From contig NZ_SRXO01000021.1 of the NCBI RefSeq assembly GCF_008360935.1, positions 1 through 64,000 on the forward strand: DNA of 64,000 nucleotides. The letters are read 5' to 3'. This document shows positions 35,610 through 47,106 of the stretch, one piece after another. This DNA is from Siccirubricoccus phaeus. GTDB lineage: Bacteria; Pseudomonadota; Alphaproteobacteria; Acetobacterales; Acetobacteraceae. The notes beneath the pieces were generated by a model, which was not told the origin of the DNA, did not search any database, and saw only the letters and a list, made by a program, of their open reading frames with translations. A program made the translations under genes and the position numbers. How positions within the stretch are numbered: the stretch's first letter is position 1; each line of letters begins with the position of its first letter.

Positions 35610-35770
35610 GCCGTTCAGTCTCCAGCAACCAGCCGGCGGCATGCTGCCGCCCGGCTTCACACCGCCACGTGAACAGGGTGGTGCGCAAGTCCTCTTTCCT
35701 CGGGGCCCGGCCGCACCGATATCGCTTGCGGGGCGAAGGCTGCTGGCGCTTTATCGCGCGAGAGATGCGG

Positions 35771-35974
35771 ATGACGGATGTGGCATACTCCCCAGAGAAG
35801 CTGATCCCGGAACGCACCCCTGGCGAGGGGCTGGACCTGCGTGCTGCCCCGGGGGCGCTGCGCCAGGCGCTGGCGCTGGGCGCGGCGGATCTGGCGGTGC
35901 TGCTGCTGCGGGCGGCGGCGGTGCTCCTCCTCCTCTCCCCCCTGCTGATCGTGGCGCTGCTGATCTTCCACTGA
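35771..35974 (+). CDS. 67-aa membrane protein, possible remnant of a sugar transferase
   Basis: This small plus-strand frame starts at an ATG with AGAG six bases upstream. Residues 1-28 are polar. The C-terminal half is one hydrophobic helix ending AAAVLLLLSPLLIVALLIFH. That ending closely resembles the first membrane helix of WcaJ/PglC-type initiating sugar transferases (DLL..LLLLLLSPLLLLIALLI), but the catalytic part is absent and the downstream DNA does not continue it. It lies inside a glycan gene cluster. It may be a truncated gene or a genuine small membrane protein. Confidence 0.55.
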   Translation: MTDVAYSPEKLIPERTPGEGLDLRAAPGALRQALALGAADLAVLLLRAAAVLLLLSPLLIVALLIFH

Positions 35975-36495
35975 GGGGCGGGGCCGGGGCGGCGCAGGCG
36001 CCGGGGGCTGCGGGGCTGCGGGGCTGCGGGGCTGAAGGTGGTGACGCAGCGGGCGCCGACGGCGGCGGGGCGGGGCTGAGAGCCTCCGCGAAAGGGTCCG
36101 TGGCGGGTCCTGGCGGGTCTTTTCCACCCTGGCGTCATGCGCCAGCGCCATTCGCCTGGCGTCGGCAGGCTTGCCGGTGCCATCGGCGGCGGCGGCGCAG
36201 CGCCGCGACCCTGGCCCTGGACGCAAACCCTGCACCGATCCGCTGCCGGGACCCTTGCGCGACGGTCCCTAAAGGCGAGAGCGCCGCGGTGGCGCTGGCC
36301 CGGGCGGTGCCCGACCGCTGGCACCAGCCCAGGCAGCGTGGCCGAAGGCCGGCGCGGCCCGCGGGGAAGGCCGGGCAGGCGCACCCGGCCTTCGGTCCAC
36401 CACCGGGGGTTTCACGAGCGGATGCCGCCGCGACTATGCTGGCCGCACAGCGGGCCGGCCGATCCGGCCTGGCCCGCCGGCGAGGAGAAGCCCGC
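35975..36495. other. 521-bp gap upstream of the TPR-glycosyltransferase
   Basis: No credible gene was seen in either strand; long open frames here are the by-product of high GC. It contains a four-fold octamer repeat (GGGGCTGC, 36004-36035) and G/C-rich inverted segments. A promoter for the downstream glycosyltransferase should lie within it but no convincing -35/-10 pair was found. Confidence 0.6.
36004..36035. repeat. octanucleotide tandem repeat (GGGGCTGC x4)
   Basis: Four copies of GGGGCTGC (last copy ends in A) lie just after the small membrane-protein stop. The position is non-coding, about 460 bp upstream of the next glycosyltransferase start. Confidence 0.85.
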
Positions 36496-38910
36496 ATGGA
36501 TCAACACGCCCCGTCCGACAGCACCCGGTCCGCCGCAGCGGAATTGCTGGCCCGCGCCGACGCCTTGCGGGACCGCCGGGAATGGGCGGAGGCGGCCCAG
36601 GCCTATGCCGGCTTCCTGCGGCTCCGGCCGGAGGAATGGCCGATCTGGGTGCAGTACGGCCATTGCATGAAGGAAGCCGGCGACCCCCGCGCCGCCCTGC
36701 TGCTGTACCGGGAGGCGGAGCGGCTGCAGCCGGAGGATTCCGACCTGCACCTGCAGATCGGCCACGCCCTGAAGCTGCTGGGGCGGCTGGAGGAAGCCTT
36801 CGAGGAATATGCCAGGGCGCTGACCCTCGACCCCGGCAGCGCCGCGGCCCGGCAGGAGCTGATGGCGGCCGAGCCGCCCGGCGCGGCGGTGCCGCCAGCA
36901 GCCGCCGCCTCGGCGCCGGCCCCCGCCACGCCCGCCCACGCCGCGCCCGCCCCCGCCACGGCCAGCCATGCCGCCCCGCCACCCGCACCCTTCTCCGCAG
37001 CACCTCCTCCGCCCCCCTCCCCCGCATCCTTCGCGCCGTCACCGCCCGCGCCTTCGCCCCTCGCCCCCGCGCCCTTCGCCCCGGCCGTCGCCCCGACACC
37101 GGCACCGGCCACCGCCCCCCTGCCGCAAGCGGCCGAGGCGCCGCCGGCCGCGGCGGAAGGCGCGGTGGTGTTCGACGCCTCCGACCTGCTCGACTATTTC
37201 CAGCACAACCGCGCCCCCACCGGCATCCAGCGGGTCCAGCTCAACCTGATCCGGGAAGCCCTGGCGGGCACCGTCCCGGCGACGGTCACGGCCTTCGACC
37301 CGCTGCGCGGCTTCTGGGTGGCGCTGCCAGCCGCGCTCTTCCTCCGCCTCGCCAGCCTCTCCCGCACCGGCACCGACATCGCCGAGCCGGACTGGGCCTC
37401 CGCCATCGCCGAGGTGCGGCTGCTGCTGCGGGAAGGCCCGCCGCTGGCCTTCCCGCCCGGTGCGCGGCTGATCAATCTCGGCACCTCCTGGTGGATCCCG
37501 GACTATCTGCGGCGGGTGCGGGAGGCGAAGGCACGCTACGGGCTGCGCTACATCCCCTTCATCCATGACTGCATCCCGCTGCTGGTGCCGGAGCATTGCG
37601 CCGCGCCGCTGGTGGAGGAATTCGCCCGCTGGTTCGCCGCCCTGGCGCTCCATGCCGATGCGGTGCTGACCAATTCGGAATGCACAAGGAGGGACGTCCT
37701 CGCCCAGCTCGAGCAATTCCTCCCCGGCCTCAGCCTACCCGCCCAGGTGCTGCGGCTGGATGCGGCGGAGCCGGCCGCCGCCGCGGCGCCGCCCCCGGCT
37801 GCCGGGCAGCCGCCCTTCATCCTCTGCGTCGGCACCATCGAAAGCCGCAAGAACCACCTGCTGCTGTTCAACGCCTGGCTGACCCTGGTGCGCAAGCACG
37901 GGGCGGAGGCGGTGCCGGAGCTGGTCTGCGTCGGCAAGAAGGGCTGGCTGGCGGAAGCGGCGCTGGCGCTGCACGCCAATTCCCCCATTCTGCGCGCCAA
38001 GGTGCGGCTGCTGCACCATGTGCCGGATACGGTGCTGGAGGGGCTGTACCGGGACTGCCTCTTCACCGTCTACAACAGCTTCTATGAGGGCTGGGGCCTG
38101 CCGGTCACCGAAAGCCTGGCGCATGGCAAGGTGGCGCTGGTGCCCGACCATTCCTCGCTGCGCGAGGCAGGGGGCGAGGGCGCCCTCTATTTCCAGCCGC
38201 AGAGCGAGCCGGAGCTGGTCGCCCGGCTGGAACAGCTCATCTTCGAGCCCGGCTTCCGCGCGGCGCAGGAGGCGGCGATCCGCCAGAAGGTGCGGCTGCG
38301 GCGCTGGTCCGAGCTGGCCGAGGACCTGCTGCGCCTGGCCGGGGCGGAGCTGCCGGCGCTGCCGCCGCCCTTGGCCCGGCTGGGCTTCCGCCTGGGCGAG
38401 ATCCATGAGCTGCGGCTGCTGCCGGGCAGCCGCCCGCTGCCGGCCATGGCGGTGGCGGATGCGGTGCGCGAGGGGCCGGGCTGGGAGCGGCTGGAGCGCT
38501 GGGGCTGCTGGGCCACCCCTTCCGGGCCGGCACGGCTGCGCCTGCCCCTGCCCGAGGGGCTGGCGGGCACCAGGCTGCGGGTGATGCTGGAGCTGCGCGC
38601 CCCGCCCGCCGCCTCCCGCGCCGCGCTGCGCGCCCATGCCGCGGATGCCGAGCCGGGGGCCTTCCGGACCCTGGAACTGGCGGCGGGTGGCCAGGTCTTC
38701 GTCGCCCTGCCGCTGGTGGCCGGCCAGGCCGCGGAGCTGGTGGTGGAAATCGCGCCCGGCGAGGCGGTGACGGTGCCGGCGGACGGCAACCTGCCGCAGC
38801 GCCAGGTGAGCCTCGGCGTGGTGAGCGTGATGGCCTGCCGGGAGGACGATCTGGCGGCGCGGCTGGACTATCTGGAACGCAAGGCGCTGCCGTTGCGGGC
38901 GCTGGCGTGA
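36496..38910 (+). CDS. TPR-domain GT4 glycosyltransferase
   Basis: The 804-aa protein joins TPR repeats (about 12-120; helices such as WAEAAQAYAGFLRLRPEEW and LEEAFEEYARALTLDPGS) to a GT-B glycosyltransferase (about 222-625). The two are linked by about 95 residues almost wholly of Pro and Ala (126-220). The catalytic part has VVFDASDLLDYFQHNRAPTG, NSECTRRDVL, CVGTIESRKNHLLLF and the EX7E motif EGWGLPVTESLA (531-542). The last 170 residues form a beta-rich domain of unknown role. The ATG at 36496 has AGGAG upstream. TPRs suggest docking to a partner or acceptor protein. It faces the other three glycan genes across a divergent gap. Confidence 0.9.
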   Translation: MDQHAPSDSTRSAAAELLARADALRDRREWAEAAQAYAGFLRLRPEEWPIWVQYGHCMKEAGDPRAALLLYREAERLQPEDSDLHLQIGHALKLLGRLEEAFEEYARALTLDPGSAAARQELMAAEPPGAAVPPAAAASAPAPATPAHAAPAPATASHAAPPPAPFSAAPPPPPSPASFAPSPPAPSPLAPAPFAPAVAPTPAPATAPLPQAAEAPPAAAEGAVVFDASDLLDYFQHNRAPTGIQRVQLNLIREALAGTVPATVTAFDPLRGFWVALPAALFLRLASLSRTGTDIAEPDWASAIAEVRLLLREGPPLAFPPGARLINLGTSWWIPDYLRRVREAKARYGLRYIPFIHDCIPLLVPEHCAAPLVEEFARWFAALALHADAVLTNSECTRRDVLAQLEQFLPGLSLPAQVLRLDAAEPAAAAAPPPAAGQPPFILCVGTIESRKNHLLLFNAWLTLVRKHGAEAVPELVCVGKKGWLAEAALALHANSPILRAKVRLLHHVPDTVLEGLYRDCLFTVYNSFYEGWGLPVTESLAHGKVALVPDHSSLREAGGEGALYFQPQSEPELVARLEQLIFEPGFRAAQEAAIRQKVRLRRWSELAEDLLRLAGAELPALPPPLARLGFRLGEIHELRLLPGSRPLPAMAVADAVREGPGWERLERWGCWATPSGPARLRLPLPEGLAGTRLRVMLELRAPPAASRAALRAHAADAEPGAFRTLELAAGGQVFVALPLVAGQAAELVVEIAPGEAVTVPADGNLPQRQVSLGVVSVMACREDDLAARLDYLERKALPLRALA

Positions 38911-39022
38911 CGGGGGGCTCCGCCTTTGCAGGGGGCGCTGCCCCATAAGCGCAGAACGCCAGGAAGCAGGAAGAAGGATCGGAGGCTTTGCCCCCGAACC
39001 CCCACCGGGGCCAGGACCTGGT

Positions 39023-39080
39023 GTCCTGCCCGCGAAGTTCGCTGGACTCCAGCGAACGCAGCGGACAGGCAGGCCACTGA
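39023..39080. repeat. degenerate long palindrome related to 43068-43129
   Basis: It contains GCGAAGTTCGCTGG and CCAGCGAA arms inside CCTGCC...GGACAGGCAGG and ends GGCAGGCCACTGA. The same GCGAAGTTCGCTGG core and the GCAGGCCACTGA ending occur in the perfect palindrome at 43068-43129, so the two are members of one family. Confidence 0.65.
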
Positions 39081-39091
39081 AAACCAAGGCT

Positions 39092-39194
39092 AGAGCGGTT
39101 TCACGCTGACTGTGCAGCGCGAAACCGCTCTAGCTTATAGATTGTAGAGCAGATTCACGCCTTCGGGCGATACCGCCCTCCGGCGATCTGCTCT
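39092..39194. repeat. 103-bp dispersed double-hairpin repeat, copy 3
   Basis: It matches copies at 121 and 30221 over the full 103 bases with a few changes (TTATAGATTG; CTTCGGGCGATACCG). CTAG flanks both ends here. It lies in the repeat-filled gap after the TPR-glycosyltransferase. Confidence 0.92.
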
Positions 39195-39334
39195 AGTGGC
39201 CCGAGAACGAAGTCCGCAGGACTGCGGAATCGGGACACCAGCCCCGGACCCCGGTCTGAGTTTCAGACCCGTGGGGTGAACCCGCGGCCTCCCCGCCGGC
39301 GAGAGTGCAGCGGGCAGCGCCCTCTGCCCGATCC

Positions 39335-40522
39335 TCACCCGGCCAAAAACGCCCGGATCCGCTCCCCTTGCGGCCCCATCCCCGCCACGCCGTTGAGGTG
39401 CCCGAGCGGCCCCGTCACCTCCGCCAGCTCCACCTGCTTGCCGGCCCGCTTCAGCACCTCGACGAATTCCCGCACCCCTTCCAGCGGGAAGACCCGGTCG
39501 GTCGGCGAGGGCAGCACCAGCCAGCGCCCCGCCGCCCCCGCCATGGCCGCGGCCAGCGACGGGTACTCGTTCAGGAAGAGCTGGTTCGCCCGCACCATGT
39601 AGAGGAAGGAATTGGCGTCCGAGGTCCTCGCCCGCGCCAAAGCTGCGTCATCCAGCCATTTCTCGATCGCGAAGCGGTCGCCGATGCGGTGCGCCGGGTC
39701 CTGCCCCTCCGCCGGCTTGCGGTCATACTGCGCCGCCCAGGCGCGGTCCCGCGCCTGCAGGGTGACGATCTTCCAGGCCTCCGCCAGGCCGCGCAGCGGC
39801 GGCTCCCGCCCCTGGGCGTAGTACTCGCCTTCCCGCCAATTCGGGTCCAGCCGGATGGGCGCGGCCCAGATGTTCAGCCAGCCCTGCAGCCAGGCATCGA
39901 TCTCCGCGGCGATCACCGGCATCACCCGGGCGCAGAAATCCGGATAGGCCGCCGCCCATTCGATGGCCTGCAGCCCGCCATTGGACGGCCCCGCCACCAG
40001 CGCCAGCTTCTTCACCCCGAGGCTGTCCAGCAGCTTCTTCTGGCTTTCCACGAAATCCCGCATGGCGATGACGGGGAAGCTCATCCCCCAGGGCCGGCCG
40101 GTATCCGGGTTCAGCGTCGCCGGGCCGGTGGTGACGGTGCCGGCATCCGGCACGTTCACATTCACCAGCGTATCCACGGCAATGACGAAGTAACGACCGG
40201 TATCGATCGCCTTGCCCGGGCCGATGACGGCATCCCACCAGCCGCGCGGGCCATTGGCCGCCACCTGGCCCCAGGCATGGCTGTTGCCGGAGAAGAAGTG
40301 GCAGATGAGGACGGCATTGTCCCCCGCCGCGTTCAGCCGCCCTTCGGTCTGGTAGCCGAGGCGCAGATTGGGAATGGTGGCGCCGCCGCGGGTACGGAAG
40401 GCACCGCCCTCGAACACCTTCTTCTCGACCAGGGCGGGGGCCTGGGCGGCAGCTTGCCCCGCGCCCAACCCCGCCGCGGCGGCGAGTGCCAGCCCGGCCC
40501 CGAGCATCGTCCGTCTCTCCAT
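39335..40522 (-). CDS. exported alpha/beta-hydrolase, MetX (homoserine O-acetyltransferase)-like
   Basis: The 395-aa protein has an N-terminal signal with twin arginines (MERRTMLGAGLALAAAAGLG, cleaved near AAA-QA), so it probably works outside the cytoplasm. The mature part is a MetX-like hydrolase: LGYQTEGRLN, the nucleophile Ser in AGPSNGGLQAIEWA, and the C-terminal PTDRVFP and GHLNG supplying Asp and His. MetX proper is cytoplasmic with GGSMGG at the elbow, so an acetyltransferase role in methionine synthesis is unlikely. The ATG at 40522 has GGGAGG six bases upstream. It is divergent from the pyrophosphatase gene. Substrate unknown. Confidence 0.85.
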   Translation of the reverse strand: MERRTMLGAGLALAAAAGLGAGQAAAQAPALVEKKVFEGGAFRTRGGATIPNLRLGYQTEGRLNAAGDNAVLICHFFSGNSHAWGQVAANGPRGWWDAVIGPGKAIDTGRYFVIAVDTLVNVNVPDAGTVTTGPATLNPDTGRPWGMSFPVIAMRDFVESQKKLLDSLGVKKLALVAGPSNGGLQAIEWAAAYPDFCARVMPVIAAEIDAWLQGWLNIWAAPIRLDPNWREGEYYAQGREPPLRGLAEAWKIVTLQARDRAWAAQYDRKPAEGQDPAHRIGDRFAIEKWLDDAALARARTSDANSFLYMVRANQLFLNEYPSLAAAMAGAAGRWLVLPSPTDRVFPLEGVREFVEVLKRAGKQVELAEVTGPLGHLNGVAGMGPQGERIRAFLAG

Positions 40523-40655
40523 CGCTGGCCTCCCCCCGCGCTTCCTTTCCGGCACAATCTGGCCAGGCAGCGCGGCAAGGGCAAGGCGCGGCCCGCCCTT
40601 CCGCCGCCGCAATCGCCGCGCCGCAAGCCCGTTGTATGCCTTCATAATTCCATGG

Positions 40656-40675
40656 CGGGGTGATTTCCCACCCCG
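40656..40675. promoter_or_regulatory. hairpin upstream of the pyrophosphatase gene
   Basis: CGGGGTG and CACCCCG form a perfect seven-base stem around ATTTCC, about 75 bp upstream of the hppA start in the 230-bp divergent gap. It could be in the mRNA leader or be an operator; nothing else in the gap separates these. Confidence 0.3.
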
Positions 40676-40752
40676 GCGCTTTGCTTTAGCCTCCCGCGCA
40701 CCGTCCGGGCGCGAATGTCCCGGCGAGACAAGAATGGGGGGTTGCGGACTTG

Positions 40753-42879
<2,127 letters not shown>

Positions 42880-43183
42880 AACCGGTAGCGGGTGAAACCG
42901 GTGGCGGCTTCGCCCCGAGGCTCCCGGTGGCGAGAGTGCCGCCACCCCCCGCCGGGGGCCAGGCCTGGCCCCCGGCGGCGTGAGCGGTAGCGGACGCGTC
43001 ACGCTCTGGTGGCCCGGTTTCGACATCCTGCGGACTTCGTCCTCGGGCCGCTGGCCTTCCATCTTCCGTGGCCTGCTTGTCCGCGAAGTTCGCTGGATAT
43101 CCCGCGAACTTCGCGGACAAGCAGGCCACTGACCCCCGGCTTCGCCCTGCCGGCTCATACCGGCGCCGGGGCAGGTTGCCCCG
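42880..43183. other. 304-bp repeat-filled gap
   Basis: The gap between convergent genes contains a duplicated GGTGAAACCGGT segment just after the hppA stop, a G/C-run mosaic (about 42935-42985) and a long perfect palindrome (43068-43129). No gene was recognised. Confidence 0.75.
43068..43129. repeat. palindrome with 26-bp perfect arms
   Basis: Arms at 43068-43093 and 43104-43129 are exact reverse complements (start GTGGCCTGCTTGTCC, end GGACAAGCAGGCCAC) around a ten-base loop. It lies between the convergent hppA and a small hypothetical gene. A degenerate relative is at 39023-39080. It would form a very stable hairpin in RNA from either strand. Confidence 0.9.
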
Positions 43184-43621
43184 TCAGCCGACCCGGCTGC
43201 GGACCACGGCCAGGATCTTGCCCGCCGGCTTGCCGGAGGCCTCGGCGATGCGGCGGTCCTGCGCCTCGATCTCGGCGCGGGCCGGCGCGTCGCCATCCAG
43301 GCCGCCGAGCAATTCCCCCGGCACCTTGCGGTTGGAGCGGCGGCTGCCATCGGCATAGGTCACGTCGAACAGCACCCATTTCCCGTCATCGCGCCGCCTG
43401 GCCATGGGCTCGTCCATATCCTTGTCACGCACGGGCGGGTCACGCACAGCCGGCGGCGCCTTCGCCGGCACAGCCGCCGCTTCGGGCGGGCCGGCATCCT
43501 CGCGGCCGGCCCGGCGCTGCGCCACGGCGGCCTCGCGCTCGCGCTGCCGGGCCTCCTGCTTCGCCTGCTTGCTGCGATTCACCTCGGCGCGTTGCTGACC
43601 GTAATTCGGCCTGCGGGCCAT
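43184..43621 (-). CDS. small basic protein of unknown function
   Basis: This 145-aa protein has a highly charged N-terminus (about 1-75), rich in Arg, Lys, Gln and Glu and probably helical, followed by Pro/Ala. The C-terminal part (about 76-145) contains DDGKWVLFDVTYADGSRRSNRKVP and RIAEASGKPAGKILAVVRSR. I do not recognise a named family. The start at 43621 (MARRPNYGQQRAEVNR) was chosen over an upstream ATG because the extra 12 residues are poorly coding. Three short minus-strand genes follow one another here (csp, 70-aa protein, this). Confidence 0.7.
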   Translation of the reverse strand: MARRPNYGQQRAEVNRSKQAKQEARQREREAAVAQRRAGREDAGPPEAAAVPAKAPPAVRDPPVRDKDMDEPMARRRDDGKWVLFDVTYADGSRRSNRKVPGELLGGLDGDAPARAEIEAQDRRIAEASGKPAGKILAVVRSRVG

Positions 43622-43679
43622 CACCCCCTCCTCTGCCGGAAGGGCCGGCCCCTGCAACCCCGCCCTTCAGCCCCGCCCC

Positions 43680-43892
43680 TCAGGCGAACAGCGTCGGCGG
43701 CCCGCTGCGGAGCTGGCTTTCCAGCACGATGCGCTCGTGCCCGTCCTGCTTGTGCTTCACCCGGTATTCCCGGTCGTTCGGCGGGCCCGGCAATTGCCGC
43801 ACCACGGTGTAGAGGCCGCGCGGCACGTTGGTGTCGTAGCGCCCCGGCACGAATTCGACATTCTGGCCGACGCTGTAGAGATGCGGGGTCAT
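43680..43892 (-). CDS. 70-aa conserved-looking hypothetical protein
   Basis: The 70-aa protein reads MTPHLYSVGQNVEFVPGRYD, then GLYTVVRQLPGPPNDREYRV and ERIVLESQL. The pattern of short beta strands resembles an SH3-like barrel. Proteins of this type occur in alphaproteobacteria without assigned function. It lies 70 bp downstream of the cold-shock gene and 58 bp before the next small gene. No catalytic motif is visible. Confidence 0.72.
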   Translation of the reverse strand: MTPHLYSVGQNVEFVPGRYDTNVPRGLYTVVRQLPGPPNDREYRVKHKQDGHERIVLESQLRSGPPTLFA

Positions 43893-43962
43893 GCGGCGTC
43901 TCCTTCCCAGGTTCGGGCGGCGGGCAGGAAGGCGGCGGCGGGTCGCGCCGCCGCCCCCCGGA

Positions 43963-44169
43963 TCACTCGGCCTTCAGGTTGCAGGCGGAAAGCTTGCCCT
44001 GCTGGCCGCGCTGGATGTCGAAGCTGATGCGCTGCCCGTCCTGCAGGCCGCTGAGGCCGGAGCGCTGCACATCGGAGATATGGACGAAGACGTCGGCGCC
44101 GCCGCCCTCAGGCTGGATGAAGCCATAGCCCTTGGTGGCGTTGAACCATTTCACGGTACCGGTGGACAT
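43963..44169 (-). CDS. cold-shock protein (CspA family)
   Basis: This 68-aa single cold-shock domain binds single-stranded RNA and DNA. RNP1 KGYGFIQ and RNP2 VFVHIS are present, and the start MSTGTVKWFNATKG is typical. The longer upstream frame has no family similarity. The upstream leader of about 170 bases to the GNAT gene is long, as for many csp genes whose leaders are regulatory, but no specific structure was recognised. Confidence 0.96.
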   Translation of the reverse strand: MSTGTVKWFNATKGYGFIQPEGGGADVFVHISDVQRSGLSGLQDGQRISFDIQRGQQGKLSACNLKAE

Positions 44170-44371
44170 GCGGGGATTCCCATCATGCAAGGGGTGCCGC
44201 CCCGCGAACGCCGCGGGGCGGGCCAATCTGCCTCTCAGGACGGAAACCAAGCTCGGCGCCCCGGGCGGGACGAAACGAAACAGGCCGAACCGGACGGGTT
44301 GACCCGGTGCATATGGCCCTGCGGCGGCCCGGCTACAAGCCAAATCGCACGCGCCGGGCGGAAAGCTGCGG

Positions 44372-44938
44372 TCAGCCCGCCCGCAGCCGCTCCGGGATCG
44401 GCAGGCCCAGCCGCACCGGCACGTGCCAGATCTCCCGCTCCGTCCGCAGCTTCTGGAAGCCGGCGGCCAGGTAATTCGGCAGGGCCCGGGGATGGTCCGC
44501 GGTGCAGGTATTCACCGTGACGGCGCGCTGCGCCTCGGCCCAGGCATCGTCCACCGCCTGGCGCAGGAAGGCGCGGCCCAGCCCCGTCCCCACCGCATGC
44601 GGCAGCAGGCCGAAATAGGAGAGGTTCACCACCCCGCCGAGCCGGCGATCCAGCTCGTAGAACCCCGCCGGCTCGCCGCCGCGATACAGCACATGGATGG
44701 AGATCGCCGGCTCCGCCAGCAGTTCGGCCAACTGCGCGTCCGGCACGGTGCGGCGCAGCCACCAGACATAGCGATGCCCCACCGTGTCGTAGAGGTAGCG
44801 GTAGAAGGGCACGGTGCAGCGCGCCACCCGCTCCATCCGCGCCTCCGGCGGCAGGCACGGGGCCGGATCGGTCGGGCGCCGGTCCATTCGCAGGAAGGTC
44901 ACATCGACGGCGACCGGGATGACGGGCTCCAGCGCCAT
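44372..44938 (-). CDS. GNAT-family N-acetyltransferase
   Basis: The 188-aa protein transfers an acetyl group from acetyl-CoA to an unknown amine. The GNAT core is visible: strand VNLSYFGLLPHAVGTGLGRAFL with the acetyl-CoA pyrophosphate loop (VGTGLG), then TVNTCTADHPRALPNYLAAGFQK, the C-terminal motif B. It follows rpoD on the same strand, about 95 bp after its stop. Start 44938 (MALEPVIPVAVDVTFLRMD) gives the complete fold. Confidence 0.88.
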   Translation of the reverse strand: MALEPVIPVAVDVTFLRMDRRPTDPAPCLPPEARMERVARCTVPFYRYLYDTVGHRYVWWLRRTVPDAQLAELLAEPAISIHVLYRGGEPAGFYELDRRLGGVVNLSYFGLLPHAVGTGLGRAFLRQAVDDAWAEAQRAVTVNTCTADHPRALPNYLAAGFQKLRTEREIWHVPVRLGLPIPERLRAG

Positions 44939-45033
44939 CACGCCCGCCCTGCACGAAGGGTTGCCGGGAGCCCATCGCGGCGAGCCGCGACGGGGCCCGG
45001 AGCGGCGGCTTCGCGCAGGGCGGACATACGCAT

Positions 45034-46950
<1,917 letters not shown>

Positions 46951-47106
46951 GCCGTCCGCTCCGTTCCGGCGCCGTCCCCATGCCGGGGAAGGCGCGCCCG
47001 CCCTGTCCCTGCGGCCCGGTCCCGAAGCTCTGCCGGCTTCGCTCCCGGGCCGTACCCCCTCTTTCTCAGCGACCTGCCGTGCTCCCCCGCGAGTGGGGCG
47101 ATCAGG

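Larger units (their letters stand above)
38911..39334. other. 424-bp gap filled with dispersed repeats
   Basis: The gap between convergent genes holds no gene. In order it contains a G/C-run mosaic (38911-39010), a degenerate long palindrome (39023-39080), copy 3 of the 103-bp repeat (39092-39194) and a GTCTGAGTTTCAGACCC motif (39253-39270). Confidence 0.8.

Noticed and set aside
35657-36235. 192-aa minus-strand open frame in the gap before the TPR-glycosyltransferase
   Set aside because: Arg/Pro/Gln-rich, no ribosome site or similarity; it overlaps the better supported 67-aa membrane protein in antisense.
40661-40671. TTTCCCA half-site near hppA as a third HTH-CarA operator
   Set aside because: Only one arm is present and it is explained by a different hairpin (CGGGGTG/CACCCCG).
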